NCBI GenBank assembly: GCA_011109175.1
Contig: RDEW01000031.1
Location: 124,001-188,000 of the forward strand
DNA: 64,000 bases
Direction: 5' to 3'
DNA from: Dicyema japonicum
Lineage: Eukaryota; Dicyemida; Rhombozoa; Dicyemidae
The notes below the pieces were generated by a model. The model saw nothing but the letters and a program-made list of their open reading frames with translations, searched no databases and was not told where the DNA came from. Positions 1 through 10,429 of this stretch are shown here, in pieces. Numbering within the stretch: the first letter of the stretch is position 1; each line of letters starts with the position of its first letter. The translations under genes were made by a program, and so were the position numbers.

Positions 1-125
1 CCTTATTTTGGATTTTTAGTAACTGAAAAAAATATGCTTATTATTTTTTGGTTAATATTCCGAGATAAGATGCTTATTATTATTAATCGTTTTAGTTGAT
101 ATGCGTTAGTCGTTTGGAGGATTTT

Positions 126-645
126 TTTATTAACCCAGGCTTACAATCTTTGGTAATCCCAGCACAAACACTCAATTAATTAATCCAAGGGAGGAACACA
201 AGTAAGAATATCTGTTTGTGCCGAGCAAATCCATCCTCCATTAATCCATTATGGGCTTCCGTTTCAGAAGAGAGGTGGAAAAGTAGGTCAGCCCTCTTTT
301 ATTTTAATAACACGTCCTGCAGTCGCTGACATCAATTCATTTTTGGACAAAGATTTTTTATAATGGAAATCTTCACCAGTTGATTGATCAGGGAGAAGGT
401 ATGAAGATCCCTTTCAACAACTGGGTCGTGCCAGAAGGACTCGTTGCCTCATGGGTTGGATCTGTTCGACAAAAAGTGACCTTCGCTGAAAAGTCCATAC
501 TTCGGATTCGAACCCACGACTCTCAGATACGATGTCATCAGATGTTACGTTCAAACAAAAAGGCCATGGAGGACTTAGAGTGCTGTTCAATAAGTGTCGC
601 ATTGGACTTTTCAGACGGCTCCAATATACGATTTTGATCTTCAAT
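126..645 (-). repeat. tRNA-derived SINE, family B, near full length
   Basis: Read on the minus strand, this copy has a tRNA-like promoter: a perfect B box (GGTTCGAATCC, around 505-515) preceded by a TGGCTGAA-type A-box region that is clearer in the copy at 56.2 kb. Related copies lie at 37890-38125 (-), 48960-49410 (+) and 56195-56490 (+). The 3' end near 126-155 reads GTAAGCCTGGGTTAATAA, matching the end of the 48.96-kb copy. The 85-aa and 76-aa open frames here are incidental to the repeat. Confidence 0.6.
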
Positions 646-1400
646 AATCCTCATTGCTGATGGATTCTGCCATTTGGCAGTATTCATCATTTCACAATCG
701 TGCTTGTTCACTAATTACTTCAGGAGTATGTATAGTGCATATGAGGTAAAGCAAAATAGTCAGATCTAATCCTTGTGTCATTAAAACTGCAGTATTATTA
801 TTAACATATTGTCAAAATTGGAGTATTTTTGGCTAACTAATGAGCGGCTAAAGAAACGAGTGACCTGAATCACTTAAAATCAATAAAAATGGACAAAAAA
901 GAACAAATAACAGAGCTTACTGGACTTAAAGGAAACCAAAATATGAAGATGAAACGATGGATATACTTTGCTAATATGGATACCGGGAGAATCAGAGATT
1001 GTATCCAGGATAACATAAAGATTGTGAAGAAAAGACTTTGAATACATGCATCTAGAAAAAAATTCAGAAAACATAATTGGTGTTTTGAACTCAATCAAAG
1101 ATATTTTATAGTGGCTTAGACGAGGAGCAAGAGAATTCTCGATTTTTATTTTGGGAGAATATTTGGAACAAACAGGCGAGAAATGAGAACACATTTTTGA
1201 TGAACAAACAAGTGACTGGAGTAAAAGACACATTTGCAGACTTTAGCGAATAAAGCATCCTGGAAGTAATTGAACATCTCCCGAACTGGAGAGTTAGCAG
1301 ATGTGATGGAGTGTACAGCTTCTTCCTCAAAAAATTCACATTGATTCATGACCACCTTTGTGAGAAATCTCAAAGTTAATACACGGGAAGTTTAATCAGA
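646..1400. other. Unassigned AT-rich spacer
   Basis: No protein family, RNA gene or clear repeat recognised. Short overlapping minus-strand open frames (870-1373) lack recognisable domains and have low-complexity composition; I do not call them genes. Confidence 0.4.
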
Positions 1401-2215
1401 TGAGTAGTTCTACGCTGGAATCACTTATCTTATCCAGAAAAAGACGTGTTCCATACCCTAAAGGACTTTAGACCAATTATGTGTATGCCAAATTTATACA
1501 AGTCGATTACGAAGTATATGAACCGAAAATTATCAGACTATATTGAGTCATACCATCTGATCAGTAACAATCAATTGGGAACACGAAGGATGTGCCAAGG
1601 ATCTGAAAAGCAGGCACTATTAAACCAATCCATCAACCAACAGAACGGGAAGAATTTGGCCACTGCGTGGATATACGTTAAAAATGCATTCGATTCAGTG
1701 GATCAAGACTTTTATTGTACTCGATAACTGGACTCCCTACTGGATTGTGACCTTTGTAAAGAACTTGGTCACGAGGTGGAAAATTAAATTGAATTTCAAC
1801 TGAAAACAAATTGGGGAATTCAGAATGAAAAAGTGAATTCTGCGGGGTGACTCGTTGTCACCCAAAATGATGAAAGAAGTGAATACTTTCTTCCAGCTGC
1901 TGGACTTGAAATAAATACGGAAAAATCAGCTACAAATGTGCAAAATCTCAGTTCTGAAGCAAAGTTGCTTGATTGAACGGATGGCTATCGATACCTCTGG
2001 GTTCTGGAAAATAAAGATAGCAAAGTCTTGAAAGAAGAAATACTAAAGTCAATCTTTGACGGAGCTAAAAAGAGGATCGACAGTCTGGCGAAGTCAAAAT
2101 TAAACTCAATGAACTTGTTTAACGCTATAAACGAATATTCCCTATCGTTGATAACTATTACATCGGAATAATTGACATCGAACCAACTGAATATGAACTG
2201 ATTTTTTTACTACAG
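1400..2215 (+). pseudogene. Decayed R4/Dong-like LINE reverse transcriptase
   Basis: Successive plus-strand frames contain reverse-transcriptase motifs. There is an RPIxCxPxLYK segment near 1470-1500 followed by a YxLIxxNQLG segment. A degraded AFDSVD-type motif lies near 1685-1700, and a YRYL-VLE segment near 1990-2010 resembles the 'YKYLGVLE' block of R4/Dong elements. Several stops and frameshifts interrupt it, so it is dead. The same family recurs on the minus strand at 51.9-52.7, 57.0-57.9 and 59.27-59.47 kb. Clade assignment rests on remembered motif style and is tentative. Confidence 0.55.
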
Positions 2216-2935
2216 ATGAATTATAAATTTTTTTCAATTTTGTGAATCAAGCTATGGGTCTTGGAAATGTCCATTTAGTCATCAGTTTACTCTCTTAATG
2301 TTAGATGAGCGATAAATTCCTAAATGTTAGATTATTTTTAAATAAAACAACATCACTCATAACTTCAATTTGTTCCCTTCTGGAACAGACCACCCTCCGA
2401 AATGAGATATCTATTTGTCTCAGGATGGACCCGTGTCAGCCTCATCCATGCCGTTGTGGATCTGCTTTGGAATGAAAAGGATTTTACCCACTCTCTTCCT
2501 GTTTCAGCGGTGGTCGGTTTCAGAGGCATGCCGACAGGGTTGTGAAGGGCTCTCCTGAGGGTGCCAGATTAGCATCATCTCGGAATCAGTGGGCCTGGAA
2601 ATGGGAAGCGCCCGGACGGGGTAACTGTCTTTCCCTTCTCTAGGAGAAAGTCCTTGATTTGGAATGAGGCGTGTACCGGCAACTTTTCCCAGTCGAGACT
2701 TCCTGGTTCCACGTTGAAACCTGAGGAAGCTGCTCGGACTTTCGAGAATTTCAATAAAAGAAAATAGGACAGCCTCTCCATCGTATTCCATGTACAAACC
2801 GTAGTCATCGAGACGAGTCTTCAGGACCGATCTCTTTTTAAAATAACTTGTCAATGGTATCGAAAATGAGTAATGAATGTCAGGAACCGAACACTGTTCC
2901 AAAGGATTTCTCTGGCATTTGTCAGGGGAAAGGTT
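2216..2935. other. Unassigned; contains a 132-aa minus-strand open frame
   Basis: A minus-strand frame at 2504-2902 is open for 132 codons in an AT-rich setting and lies next to LINE debris. I see no domain in it. It may be a fragment of a LINE open reading frame; no promoter or ultrashort intron supports a host gene. Confidence 0.3.
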
Positions 2936-2939
2936 ATTT

Positions 2940-3560
2940 CATAGTTTTTCTTATTTATTTATTTAGAACCCAGAGGTCACCGAGAAAGAAAGACAAAAAA
3001 ACGTCAGACAGTTAGGTAATCCCAGTTCCCGCAATCAAACGAGCCATCCAACGTCTTTGGTCTCTTATTGTTCTCTCTACCGTGCGAAGAGCCTTCTCTC
3101 ATCCCTGCAGAGGAATCCGATTGGGGAGGGAAACTTCCTAACCAATCGACTTTCTTTTGCCTTGGAAAAGGACAGGCTGGACGGGTTTCCGTCCTCCTTA
3201 CAGACCCGAAGGAATGTGTTCCGTACTAGGGGTCGTATTCTGTGGAGCGTAGCCTCTGATAACGCGAATCTCAATGCAACAGAAGCATACTCCACAGCCG
3301 GGGGGATAGTTTGACGGTAGAATGTTGTAACAGAAGCATTCAAATTCAAGAGTCTTCGGACAAGCGCGCGTACAACATTCAACTTCTGCAAGTCTTTAGT
3401 GAGTTGAAATTCAACAGCCTGTCGAACATTAATCAAAGAATTGAATGATACCTTGTTACTGGTATCTGGACAAGGCCAATAAAAATTCTTTGATCTTCTT
3501 TTGAACGATGATCTGAAGTGAAAAGTGCACATATTGATTTTTTGTCAGGAATAGTCGGTT
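2940..3560 (-). mobile_element. Jockey-like LINE, 3' end (5'-truncated)
   Basis: Minus-strand coding remnant 3077-3532 encodes the C-terminal part of a LINE protein, including a PPAVEYASVALRF segment. This resembles the PTIEYVCSAWRF segment of the LINE at 25.67 kb. The 3' tail (2940-3000, read on minus) is CTTTCTTTCTCGGTGACC followed by a GGGTTCTAAATAAA-type end. A second copy with nearly the same tail begins at the right edge of the window (63712-64000, -). The coding frame is open for about 150 codons but is only the last piece of an element. Confidence 0.6.
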
Positions 3561-3880
3561 AGTTGTCAGCCAATCATAGACGGTATTCACTCCCGCCTAA
3601 GCATAAATTATGTGCTTTACATGGTGTCTTGTGGTTCACCCGAAAAAATGTCACCCATTCCGGAAAGGAAAGAGCCATTAACTTTTTCCCACCACTTGGG
3701 GGGTTCCCGTAACTTATAGTTTTTCTTACAATTAATCAATATGAAAAAAATTAAATTCATAATTAAAACTAAATAAATAGAAAACAAATTAATTATAAAT
3801 TATAATAATTAGTTAATCACAAACAGCAGTACATCGATCGTAGTTTGCGCGAAAATTTCTTCCCCTAAAATTACCAACTA

Positions 3881-4940
3881 TTAGAATACTTGAATGTATT
3901 CATCGGGATTAAACTTTTTGTCACGAATTGTCTGAAAATTGAGACTCTGAATATTATTTTATCAATTGTACTTTGAAAAATGGATGTTTAAGTACATCAT
4001 TATCATTTAAGGATCCTAGTCTACCGTGAGGGCATTTAATTAATAACTGAGATTCAAAAAATTCAAAACCTTTGATATTAAATTCTTACATTTCACATTC
4101 GTCAACATAGGGAAGCGAGGATTGAGATGTAGAATATCCCAGTAAAGTTCGCGAGTATTAGTTTTAAAATAAGGAAGCTAAAATTAATAAAGTAAAGTAT
4201 ACTTTCCCAAAATACATGTAATAAATTATTATACCAAGGGACCACCAATCCGCACCATAGGAAATTCTATTGTAGCTTAGTATTTCGGGTGAAAAATAGT
4301 GAGGTGATCCATAGTTTGCATGACAAAATGATTTACGACTTTCGTTTATTTTACTCAAATGAAAATTAGTTATTTTCACATAACCGTCTGTCCCCAACAT
4401 TAGATTCTGTAACTTAAGATCGCTAAAATATATTAAAATAAAAAACCTATGGATGATCTTGTTAGCATGCAAAAACTCTACTCCAAGAGCTACACACGCT
4501 GAGTAAAACTTTATTTGTCTATAAGAGAAGCGTTGTTTTTGCATTAAGCGTTCTAAATCACCCATCTGCATGTACTCCATGGGAAAGAAGAGATTAGACT
4601 AACAATTAATAAAATCCCAACATTATCGAAATAATGACTTTAAGTGGACAAAAAATTTATTATTTGTTCTTGTGACTAAATCAAATACTTTCACTTCATT
4701 TATTATTCTTTGCAAGTCGACTGGAGGAGTAAGACTCTGAAGTCTCACTGCGCATTTGTTTAGGTTTTTATCTTTGCACAAATCAACCTATTTATTAATA
4801 TAATGTCACTTTTCCAAATGATCCATTTCCAATTTCTTTTATTATTGTGTAATCAGTTGGGGTTGATCTAATTAAATATATTATATTGTAAACTTTTCAA
4901 TTTGCAAATTTTGTTCGTTCAATAAATTTTTCAAACTCAT
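3881..4940 (-). CDS. AGC-family (PKN/PKC-like) pseudokinase
   Basis: The protein is a bare kinase fold of roughly 300 residues. The start is chosen at 4938-4940, the first ATG before the glycine-rich loop GNGSFGK (intact). Later blocks are MEYMQMGDL, a CVALGVEFLH helix, DLKLQNL, SPEI, ADWWSLG, LLIKCPHGRLG and HPFF, all typical of AGC kinases and closest in feel to PKN. Key residues are altered: the VAIK lysine is arginine (CAVRLQ), HRD reads HSD across a splice junction, and DFG reads NFH. The regulatory N-terminus and hydrophobic-motif tail are missing. Six introns of 22-26 nt fit: 3947-3971, 4047-4069, 4178-4202, 4423-4446, 4788-4809 and 4868-4893. A further 23-nt candidate at 4599-4621 leaves the frame off by one base just upstream, so one junction or base is uncertain. 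Nucleotide binding may persist, but phosphotransfer is unlikely. Confidence 0.8.
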
Positions 4941-5424
4941 GTTTCGAAAATATTTGCTTTTCGTATTTATATTGAAGGAATTAATTTTTATTACTAATTA
5001 TATGTTTAGTCACTGTTAAATTTATACGTATTTTATTTCATGTCCTAAATTTTTTATTAAATAAAATTAAAATTATTCCAAAGACCAAGGGTAACCAAAC
5101 TACTAACTCCTTGATCCGGAGTCGTTCCAGCGTTCCAGAACTTGTCTCCAGGAAACTACATTGTCCCTAGGGGAAAGATTAGTTGGATCCTCTTGATGCC
5201 GGACAAGCATTGGGCGTCTCCTCATTAAGGTGGATTCAATGACGTCATCGGAGGTAAGGAATATAATTTTTGACAAACTAGCCACATAGCACCAAATGGC
5301 GCTACGCAGCCATTGTGGAAGGAATAAAAATTTATTTAAAAGTAAACAATACAAACATAATTGTTTTGAATTTTAAATAATAGAATATTTATTGTTTTAT
5401 TTTCTGTTGATTCTAGTCAATATT
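4941..5424 (-). repeat. SINE-like repeat, family C, diverged copy
   Basis: The core 5110-5320 matches dispersed copies at 20030-20250, 31550-31700, 38180-38400 and 46347-46665. Shared words on the plus strand are TTGGGCGTCTC, a GGTGGATTCAATGACG block, and GCCACATAGCACCA followed by TGGCGC. Read on minus it begins near GTGGCTAGTTTGTC, resembling a tRNA 5' region. The 5340-5430 part matches 45870-45965 (AATAGTTATTGTTTTATTTT-type words), so two repeats are nested or adjacent. Confidence 0.5.
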
Positions 5425-5610
5425 GGGGGAAAAACCCACTTCTCTTCAAACTCTAATGAAAGATGATCGTCGTCTATTCAGGAAAGCCGTGGGTACTCTG
5501 GAGGAACATAGGAAAATCCTCTCGATCGTACCGGGATCACTTAATTAGTTGGTTTACTCTTTCTTTCTTTGTGTTTTTTTCGGGGTTATTAAATAAATAA
5601 GTCAATACTG
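5425..5610 (+). mobile_element. LINE 3'-end fragment (jockey-like)
   Basis: A short plus-strand coding end (MKDDRRLFRKAVGTLEEHR region) is followed by GGGATCACTTAATTAGTTGG and a CGGGGTTATTAAATAAATAA tail. The same order, coding end then GGGATCACCTAATTAGTTAG then tail, occurs at 25990-26070 at the end of the larger jockey-like LINE. Confidence 0.5.
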
Positions 5611-5639
5611 ACAGAGCAAATTTAATGATTGACGACTTA

Positions 5640-6480
5640 TCATTCATTATAAGCTCGAAAATATTCAAATTCGGTAAATTTATGGAAATACACTTCTTTT
5701 TCAAGAAAAAACTTAAACTTCTTTTTCGAAGTGTTCAGAGTTAGACTGAGGTTTTCTAGTAAGACTAATAAAAATTTCATACAGTCCAGCATATTTTTTG
5801 GTTGACCGCTTGTGGTGCAATCATCTAAGTACCACACTTTCAAAGGTATAGAACAACATCCCGTAATACGTCTTATTTCGAGGATGAACAAGACTGGGTC
5901 CAGTAAATCCTCTTGTTAGACTCCAGGGGACGAAGGAACGAAATAATGGCCGTGGACAAGGATGGACGGTTTTCCAGCTATGTGCAAGTGTACACTTATG
6001 GACAGTGTACAAAACAATCTTCCAAGATCGCATCATGTTGTGTTAAAGGCGTTTTTAATATCAATTTTGAAGATCACGTGAGAAATATTTAGCTGTCTTT
6101 AGTGAATCTCCGGACAACGTCAACTGCTGCTTCACAATCACAGGAGTGCCGACCCCTATTTGGGCTGGTTGCAGTTGTTTGACAAGTGTGGGAAGGATCT
6201 TTTGTATGCGAATTTGAGGGTAACCTACGGAAAACCAAACCCACAGCAAGGGGGGGATTCATCCCTCTTTTATCAATGGCAGAGAACATGATGTGGCAAA
6301 TTATTTCTGCTAGTGTTCCGGAAATCATCCTATTGACTAATTTTATGATAGCCGACACAAGCCAGATTCCAGAGCTTCCCGTGTTCTGAGAAATGAGGTC
6401 TTTGAGATGCCCCGGATAGAGACCATCAAGTCGGGACGAAAGAGAGAATCCCATCTTTTACGTTCTCATCAGAAACAAGT
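5640..6480 (-). pseudogene. Decayed LINE of the restriction-like-endonuclease family
   Basis: Minus-strand frames keep DGLYPGHLKDL near 6400 and VWYLDDC near 5830, the catalytic YLDD box with its unusual tryptophan-preceded context. These match the better-preserved element at 20.7-23.2 kb (GLKPGHL and VWYLDDC). Multiple frame breaks and no C-terminal endonuclease portion: a dead, truncated copy. Confidence 0.6.
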
Positions 6481-7676
6481 AGATTAGGTATTTGTCGAGG
6501 ACAAGGGGGAATCCGCTGGTTGTTTGGGATACTAGAGTTTTCGCTCAACGAGCGCTGTGTAGGACTGTTCGGATGGTTCAAGTATACACTTCTGATCTGC
6601 AAGAATCCTCATGGCAGCATGAATTCCAATTTCAGAAAACTTTCGACGTATTTCACTTCGTAATCTTTCTGTTTCCGATACAATCGATGTTTCTTCTCGC
6701 AGTTTTGGGATCTGTATGTGTGCTTTTTGGAGTCAATCAATTAAGCTTTCGGGAAAGTGGATATTTTTTTACTATGGTTGTGAGTGATTTCTTTTCTTCC
6801 CCCTTGCGATGGGGTATGCATAATGTGCATAAGAAGATGGATAATAATCTTACCTAATCCTCAAAGTCAGTCGAAGGAACTGCCCTTTATAGGCAGCCCA
6901 CACAGAGTTTTGGGAATCCTGATAAAGATTCTTTGTGTGGATGTTAGATTTGAAACCAATTCAAGTACTTTCTGATGATCCAGTACCACATGTTCAACAG
7001 AAAAACGCGGAGTTGAGGATGTCGTATTTCTTGGTAGGAAGCATCGAGTCGGTAGTAACAGCAAGGGCTCTTTAGCCATTCTGACGCAGGACATGTGGAA
7101 ACCCCCACTAACCATGCAGTGGATCATCCTCTTTCTTTTGTTGCTTTTATTGCACTTTTCCAAGTCAAACACCACAACAAAAAGCTCCACGTTTGGATTA
7201 CATCGTTAATATAATTCTAACAACACTCACCCTCGCAAATTGAGGCCACATTTTGAAAATTATATGAGAAAAAATCCTATTCTCCTTATTAATTGGCCAG
7301 TTTTAAAATTAGCCACAATTTTTAATACAAATTGGAAAAAATAAGAAATTGACTTTAGAAAATACTATTTTTTTACAAAAATAACTTGCGAAGACGTATT
7401 CGATGAGAAGTTTTTCTAATTTCTTTAAATAAAAAAGTACAAAACAAGTATTATTTAAGCTAAGAAAAGCAGTTAAATATTAAATATTATTTTAATAAAT
7501 TTTAAATGTGTTTTTTTGTTCATTTAATGCATTTTCTAAAAATTGCTCTTCAAAATTATTAAGTTATTTTTTTCAAATTGGCCATTTCTCAAATTGCCAC
7601 AAAATTCTAAGGAACCAAAAATGGCAAATTTGCGAGTGTCGAGAGAATTTATCAAGAATAGTAAAAAAAACGATTG
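6481..7676. other. Unassigned; degraded open frames
   Basis: Frames on both strands (6492-6857 +, 6867-7190 -) show no domain I recognise. Position beside LINE debris suggests old repeat sequence. 7200-7670 is AT-rich with no feature seen. Confidence 0.3.
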
Positions 7677-7965
7677 ATTTGCTAGCACGGATAGCGTTAT
7701 GTAACAAGTGCCGGGCAAAAAGCCTGATGACCCCATAGTTCGAATCTCGCTGCTGTACTTTTCGCCTGAAGGTTCCACGCATCTGCGATGCTTTGGCTTG
7801 ACGAGTGCCGCCGTCAACAGTGAACATCTCACTGCAGAACCGGATCATCTATAAAGGGACTCTCATATTGCAAAAAAAGATATGAAGAGCATTCCTTGGT
7901 TCTCTCTACGATTAATTATGATAACTGTTCTTTACTTAAAATAAAGTGTGTGTCCTGACTGGGAG
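7677..7965 (+). repeat. tRNA-derived SINE, family A (subtype 2)
   Basis: Shares the body of the neighbouring copy (GTTCCACGCATC, GCTTGACGAGTG, CATTCCTTGGTTCT, AAATAAAGTGTGTGTCCTG) but has a different tRNA-like head, like the copy at 40927. The B-box region reads AGTTCGAATCT. The tail is a diverged GGAGCTATAGCAAATATGGG sequence. Confidence 0.75.
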
Positions 7966-8030
7966 GAGCTATAGCAAATATGGGTCTTCGTAAAGTACAT
8001 TATTTACTTATATGCTAGCACATTACATCC

Positions 8031-8371
8031 GAGCCGGGTGGCTTAGTGGTTAGGTGTCGGGCTTAAGTGGCTTAGGCTACGGGTTCGAATCTCGCTGCTG
8101 TTCACCTGGTGGAAGGTTCCACGCATCTACGATGCAGAAATGGTTTGACGAGTGACGCCGTCATCAGTGAATACTCACTGCGGAACTGGATTTGTCTAGA
8201 AAGGACACTCACACAAGAAAAAGAAAAAAAAAGTGAAGATCATTCCTTGGTTCTACGATTAGTTAAAATTAACTGTTCTTTACTTAAATAAAGTGTGTGT
8301 CCTGCCTATGCGGAGCTATAAAATACTATGGCTCTCGTGAAAAGGCTTTATTATTATTATTATTATTATTA
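8031..8371 (+). repeat. tRNA-derived SINE, family A, complete copy with (TTA)n tail
   Basis: The head has a good Pol III A box (TGGCTTAGTGG, 8039-8049) and B box (GGTTCGAATCT, about 8083-8093) at tRNA-like spacing. The body follows, then a 3' tail ATGCGGAGCTATAAAA... ATGGCTCTCGTGAAA ending in (TTA)n. That tail closely matches the 3' end of the RTE-type LINE at 13370-13430, implying the LINE machinery mobilises this SINE. Other copies: 7677 (+), 18590 (-), 19060 (+), 33755 (+), 40927 (+), and a tail scrap at 41838 (+). Confidence 0.85.
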
Positions 8372-8769
8372 CATCCGATTGTTTCTGACTAATAAGCACA
8401 AGGATTAAAGTTAGCCCAACAAGATCATATTATTTGTTTAAATTATAGTGCCTGGAGCTTTACTGATTCTTTTTCTTGCACATTAAAATTCCATTTGAGT
8501 CACTCTCTTAAGTTGTTTGTTTTTGTATTTAACAAATAAAGGTCTATTTTAAACTTAAGTATTCGATTAAATTAAAAATAATACTTTTACGAAAACAAAA
8601 TCCAATAGAACAACAAAATAAAAGCCGATTAAGTTTCCTATCAAAATAAAAAACCGCAATCCTAAATAATTAAATCATGAAAAATGCTGTTATCAAACTG
8701 AGACTATCACTATTTTACAATCTTAAAACACTTCCAAATATTATTAACCAAATAATCTGTTAGTTTAGA
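8372..8769. other. AT-rich spacer downstream of light-chain gene
   Basis: No coding or RNA signal recognised. It includes the presumed 3' UTR of the minus-strand EF-hand gene. Confidence 0.4.
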
Positions 8770-9272
8770 CTATTTTAACATTAAAGTCACGGCCGCTATA
8801 AATAAGCATTAAAAAAGAACCATTAATATCGAAAGACTCAGCGCCTTCAGGAACTTTAATTTCATTCAGAAACGCGTCAAATTGCTCATCAGTAATCGTC
8901 TCCCCAATATTAGTAAGAACATGACGCAGTTCCTGAATGCTAATCATACCTGTCTTATTACGATCCATAGCATCAAAAGCCTCCCTGATGGATTTCTCCG
9001 TTACAGGCTTAGGAATTTTATTGTCAATTAAAAAAGCCATCTCCAACATTGATAGTTGAGTCCCTTAAAATTTACTAATGTCTATACCCTCGCCATGTTC
9101 CGCAGTTATCTTTTTAATTTCAGATTCTGATGGTGTATATCCAATCATTCTACATAAATCACCAACGACGGCGACTGGAAGAGTTTTAAGATTCTTTTTA
9201 TCTAACAGACAAAATGCTTCTTTGAATTCTATTTTTAGCGAATAATTATAAACCTTTTCGGTCCGAAACGCT
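8770..9272 (-). CDS. Myosin essential light chain / calmodulin-like EF-hand protein (5' end missing)
   Basis: Exons give an EFKEAF first EF-hand start, then a CRMIGYTPSESEI segment, then REAFDAMDRNKTGMISIQEL and HVLTNIGETITDEQ. The ELRHVLTNIGE signature fits myosin essential light chains and calmodulin relatives. The second loop, DRNKTGMISIQE, keeps calcium-type ligands; the first loop (DKKNLKT) does not, as is common in light chains. Introns fit at 8796-8820 (25 nt), 9064-9087 (24 nt) and 9229-9253 (25 nt). The middle one removes an apparent in-frame TAA at 9065-9067. The exon at 9254-9272 begins after an AG acceptor, so a first coding exon with the ATG should lie further upstream but was not identified. 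The protein would regulate a myosin heavy chain or another IQ-motif target in the cytoplasm. Calmodulin-like protein is the alternative. Confidence 0.75.
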
Positions 9273-9543
9273 CTAAATTAAATTTCACAAATAATTTTTA
9301 TAATAAAAACGATAAAATGAATTAAAATTCGCAATTTATTTTAAACAAAAAACACCACCAACCATACGAGATGCAAATAAGGTAATATTTAAAACTTAAT
9401 TAAGAATTAATTTAATTAATCAATCAAATATTTATTAATAATATATATTAAATATTTTAAAACCATAAGCCTATTTTTTCATAATTAATTTCTGTCTTAT
9501 TTTTTAACTTGACTTCACAAAAGTAATTGAGTAATTATACCAA

Positions 9544-10345
9544 GGAAAAATAGAAGTGATTTATGCTAATGATGTCGACCTAATTTCTGAAGACAAAGAA
9601 CTCCAGGAGCATGTACTAGAAAAAGCACCAGATATACTTGGGAAATGAATTCTCACCGTGAACAGGGAAAAAACAGAACGGACAGAAATAAGACGAATGA
9701 ATAACTCACTCGAAGAGAAATGGAGACACATAAAGAAACTTGGCTCTCTACTAGGAGATAGCGAAGACATCATACGGAGAAAAACATTGGAAAATGCGGC
9801 ATTACACAAGCTGAAAAATCTTTGGCTAAAACGGAAAGGGTATAACATAAAACAAAGGATTATGTTATACGACACCTTCATCAAACCATTCCTACTATAC
9901 AATTCTGGGACCTGGGCCACCTATAAAGAGGAATTGGAGAGGCTAGACTCATTTCACAGGAATCATCTAAGAAACATAACTGGAATGTCCTGGCCATCCA
10001 AGATTTCGCAAAATGGACTGTACAATAAGTGTGACTGTACACCATTAAGCCACGAGATCATTAGCTCTCGTTGGAGATTTTTTGGACACGTCCTGAGGTT
10101 GGACCCGATATCCTCTCCGAATATCGCAATGGAAGATTACTACTTTTCCAATGTAAAACGCTTTCGTGGAAGACCGAGAACTACCCTCCCGGTCGTTCTA
10201 CAAAACGATCTGAAAGCCGTGAAGAAAACATTGGCATCTGGTGACGATCTGGACTCACTGAGGGACCTAGCAAAGAACAGAAGAGCTTGGAGCAACCTAA
10301 CTTATGTTATGTTATGTTGTCCGAATATGTCGTGTCCGACCCTTG
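9544..10345 (+). pseudogene. RTE-like LINE, 3' part, with mutated catalytic box
   Basis: A single reading frame from 9544 to 10362 is broken only by a TGA at 9646-9648. It begins at the reverse-transcriptase catalytic region, where the YADD box reads YAND (9562-9573). It continues through the typical LINE C-terminal blocks LLYNSGTWA, a LDSFHRNHLRNI segment, WRFFGHVLRLD and FRGRPRTTLP. Related decayed copies lie at 26075-26520, 48100-48440 and 59035-59240. Element is 5'-truncated and inactive. Confidence 0.8.
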
Positions 10346-10429
10346 GAGATTTCATCATATAACGTGTTGTTACAACGTGTTGTTGTGGTGTTTATACATT
10401 CTCTGAAACTTATTCCAATATAAGAGCTG

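Noticed and set aside
2504-2902. 132-codon minus-strand frame as a host gene
   Set aside because: No domain, no ultrashort introns, and it sits in LINE debris.
8340-8371. (TTA)n run as an independent microsatellite
   Set aside because: It is the 3' tail of the SINE copy; the LINE has a comparable A/T triplet tail.
9065-9067. In-frame TAA in the EF-hand light-chain gene, suggesting a pseudogene
   Set aside because: A 24-nt GT..AG intron (9064-9087) removes it in phase, giving HGEG joined to TQLSMLEMAF.
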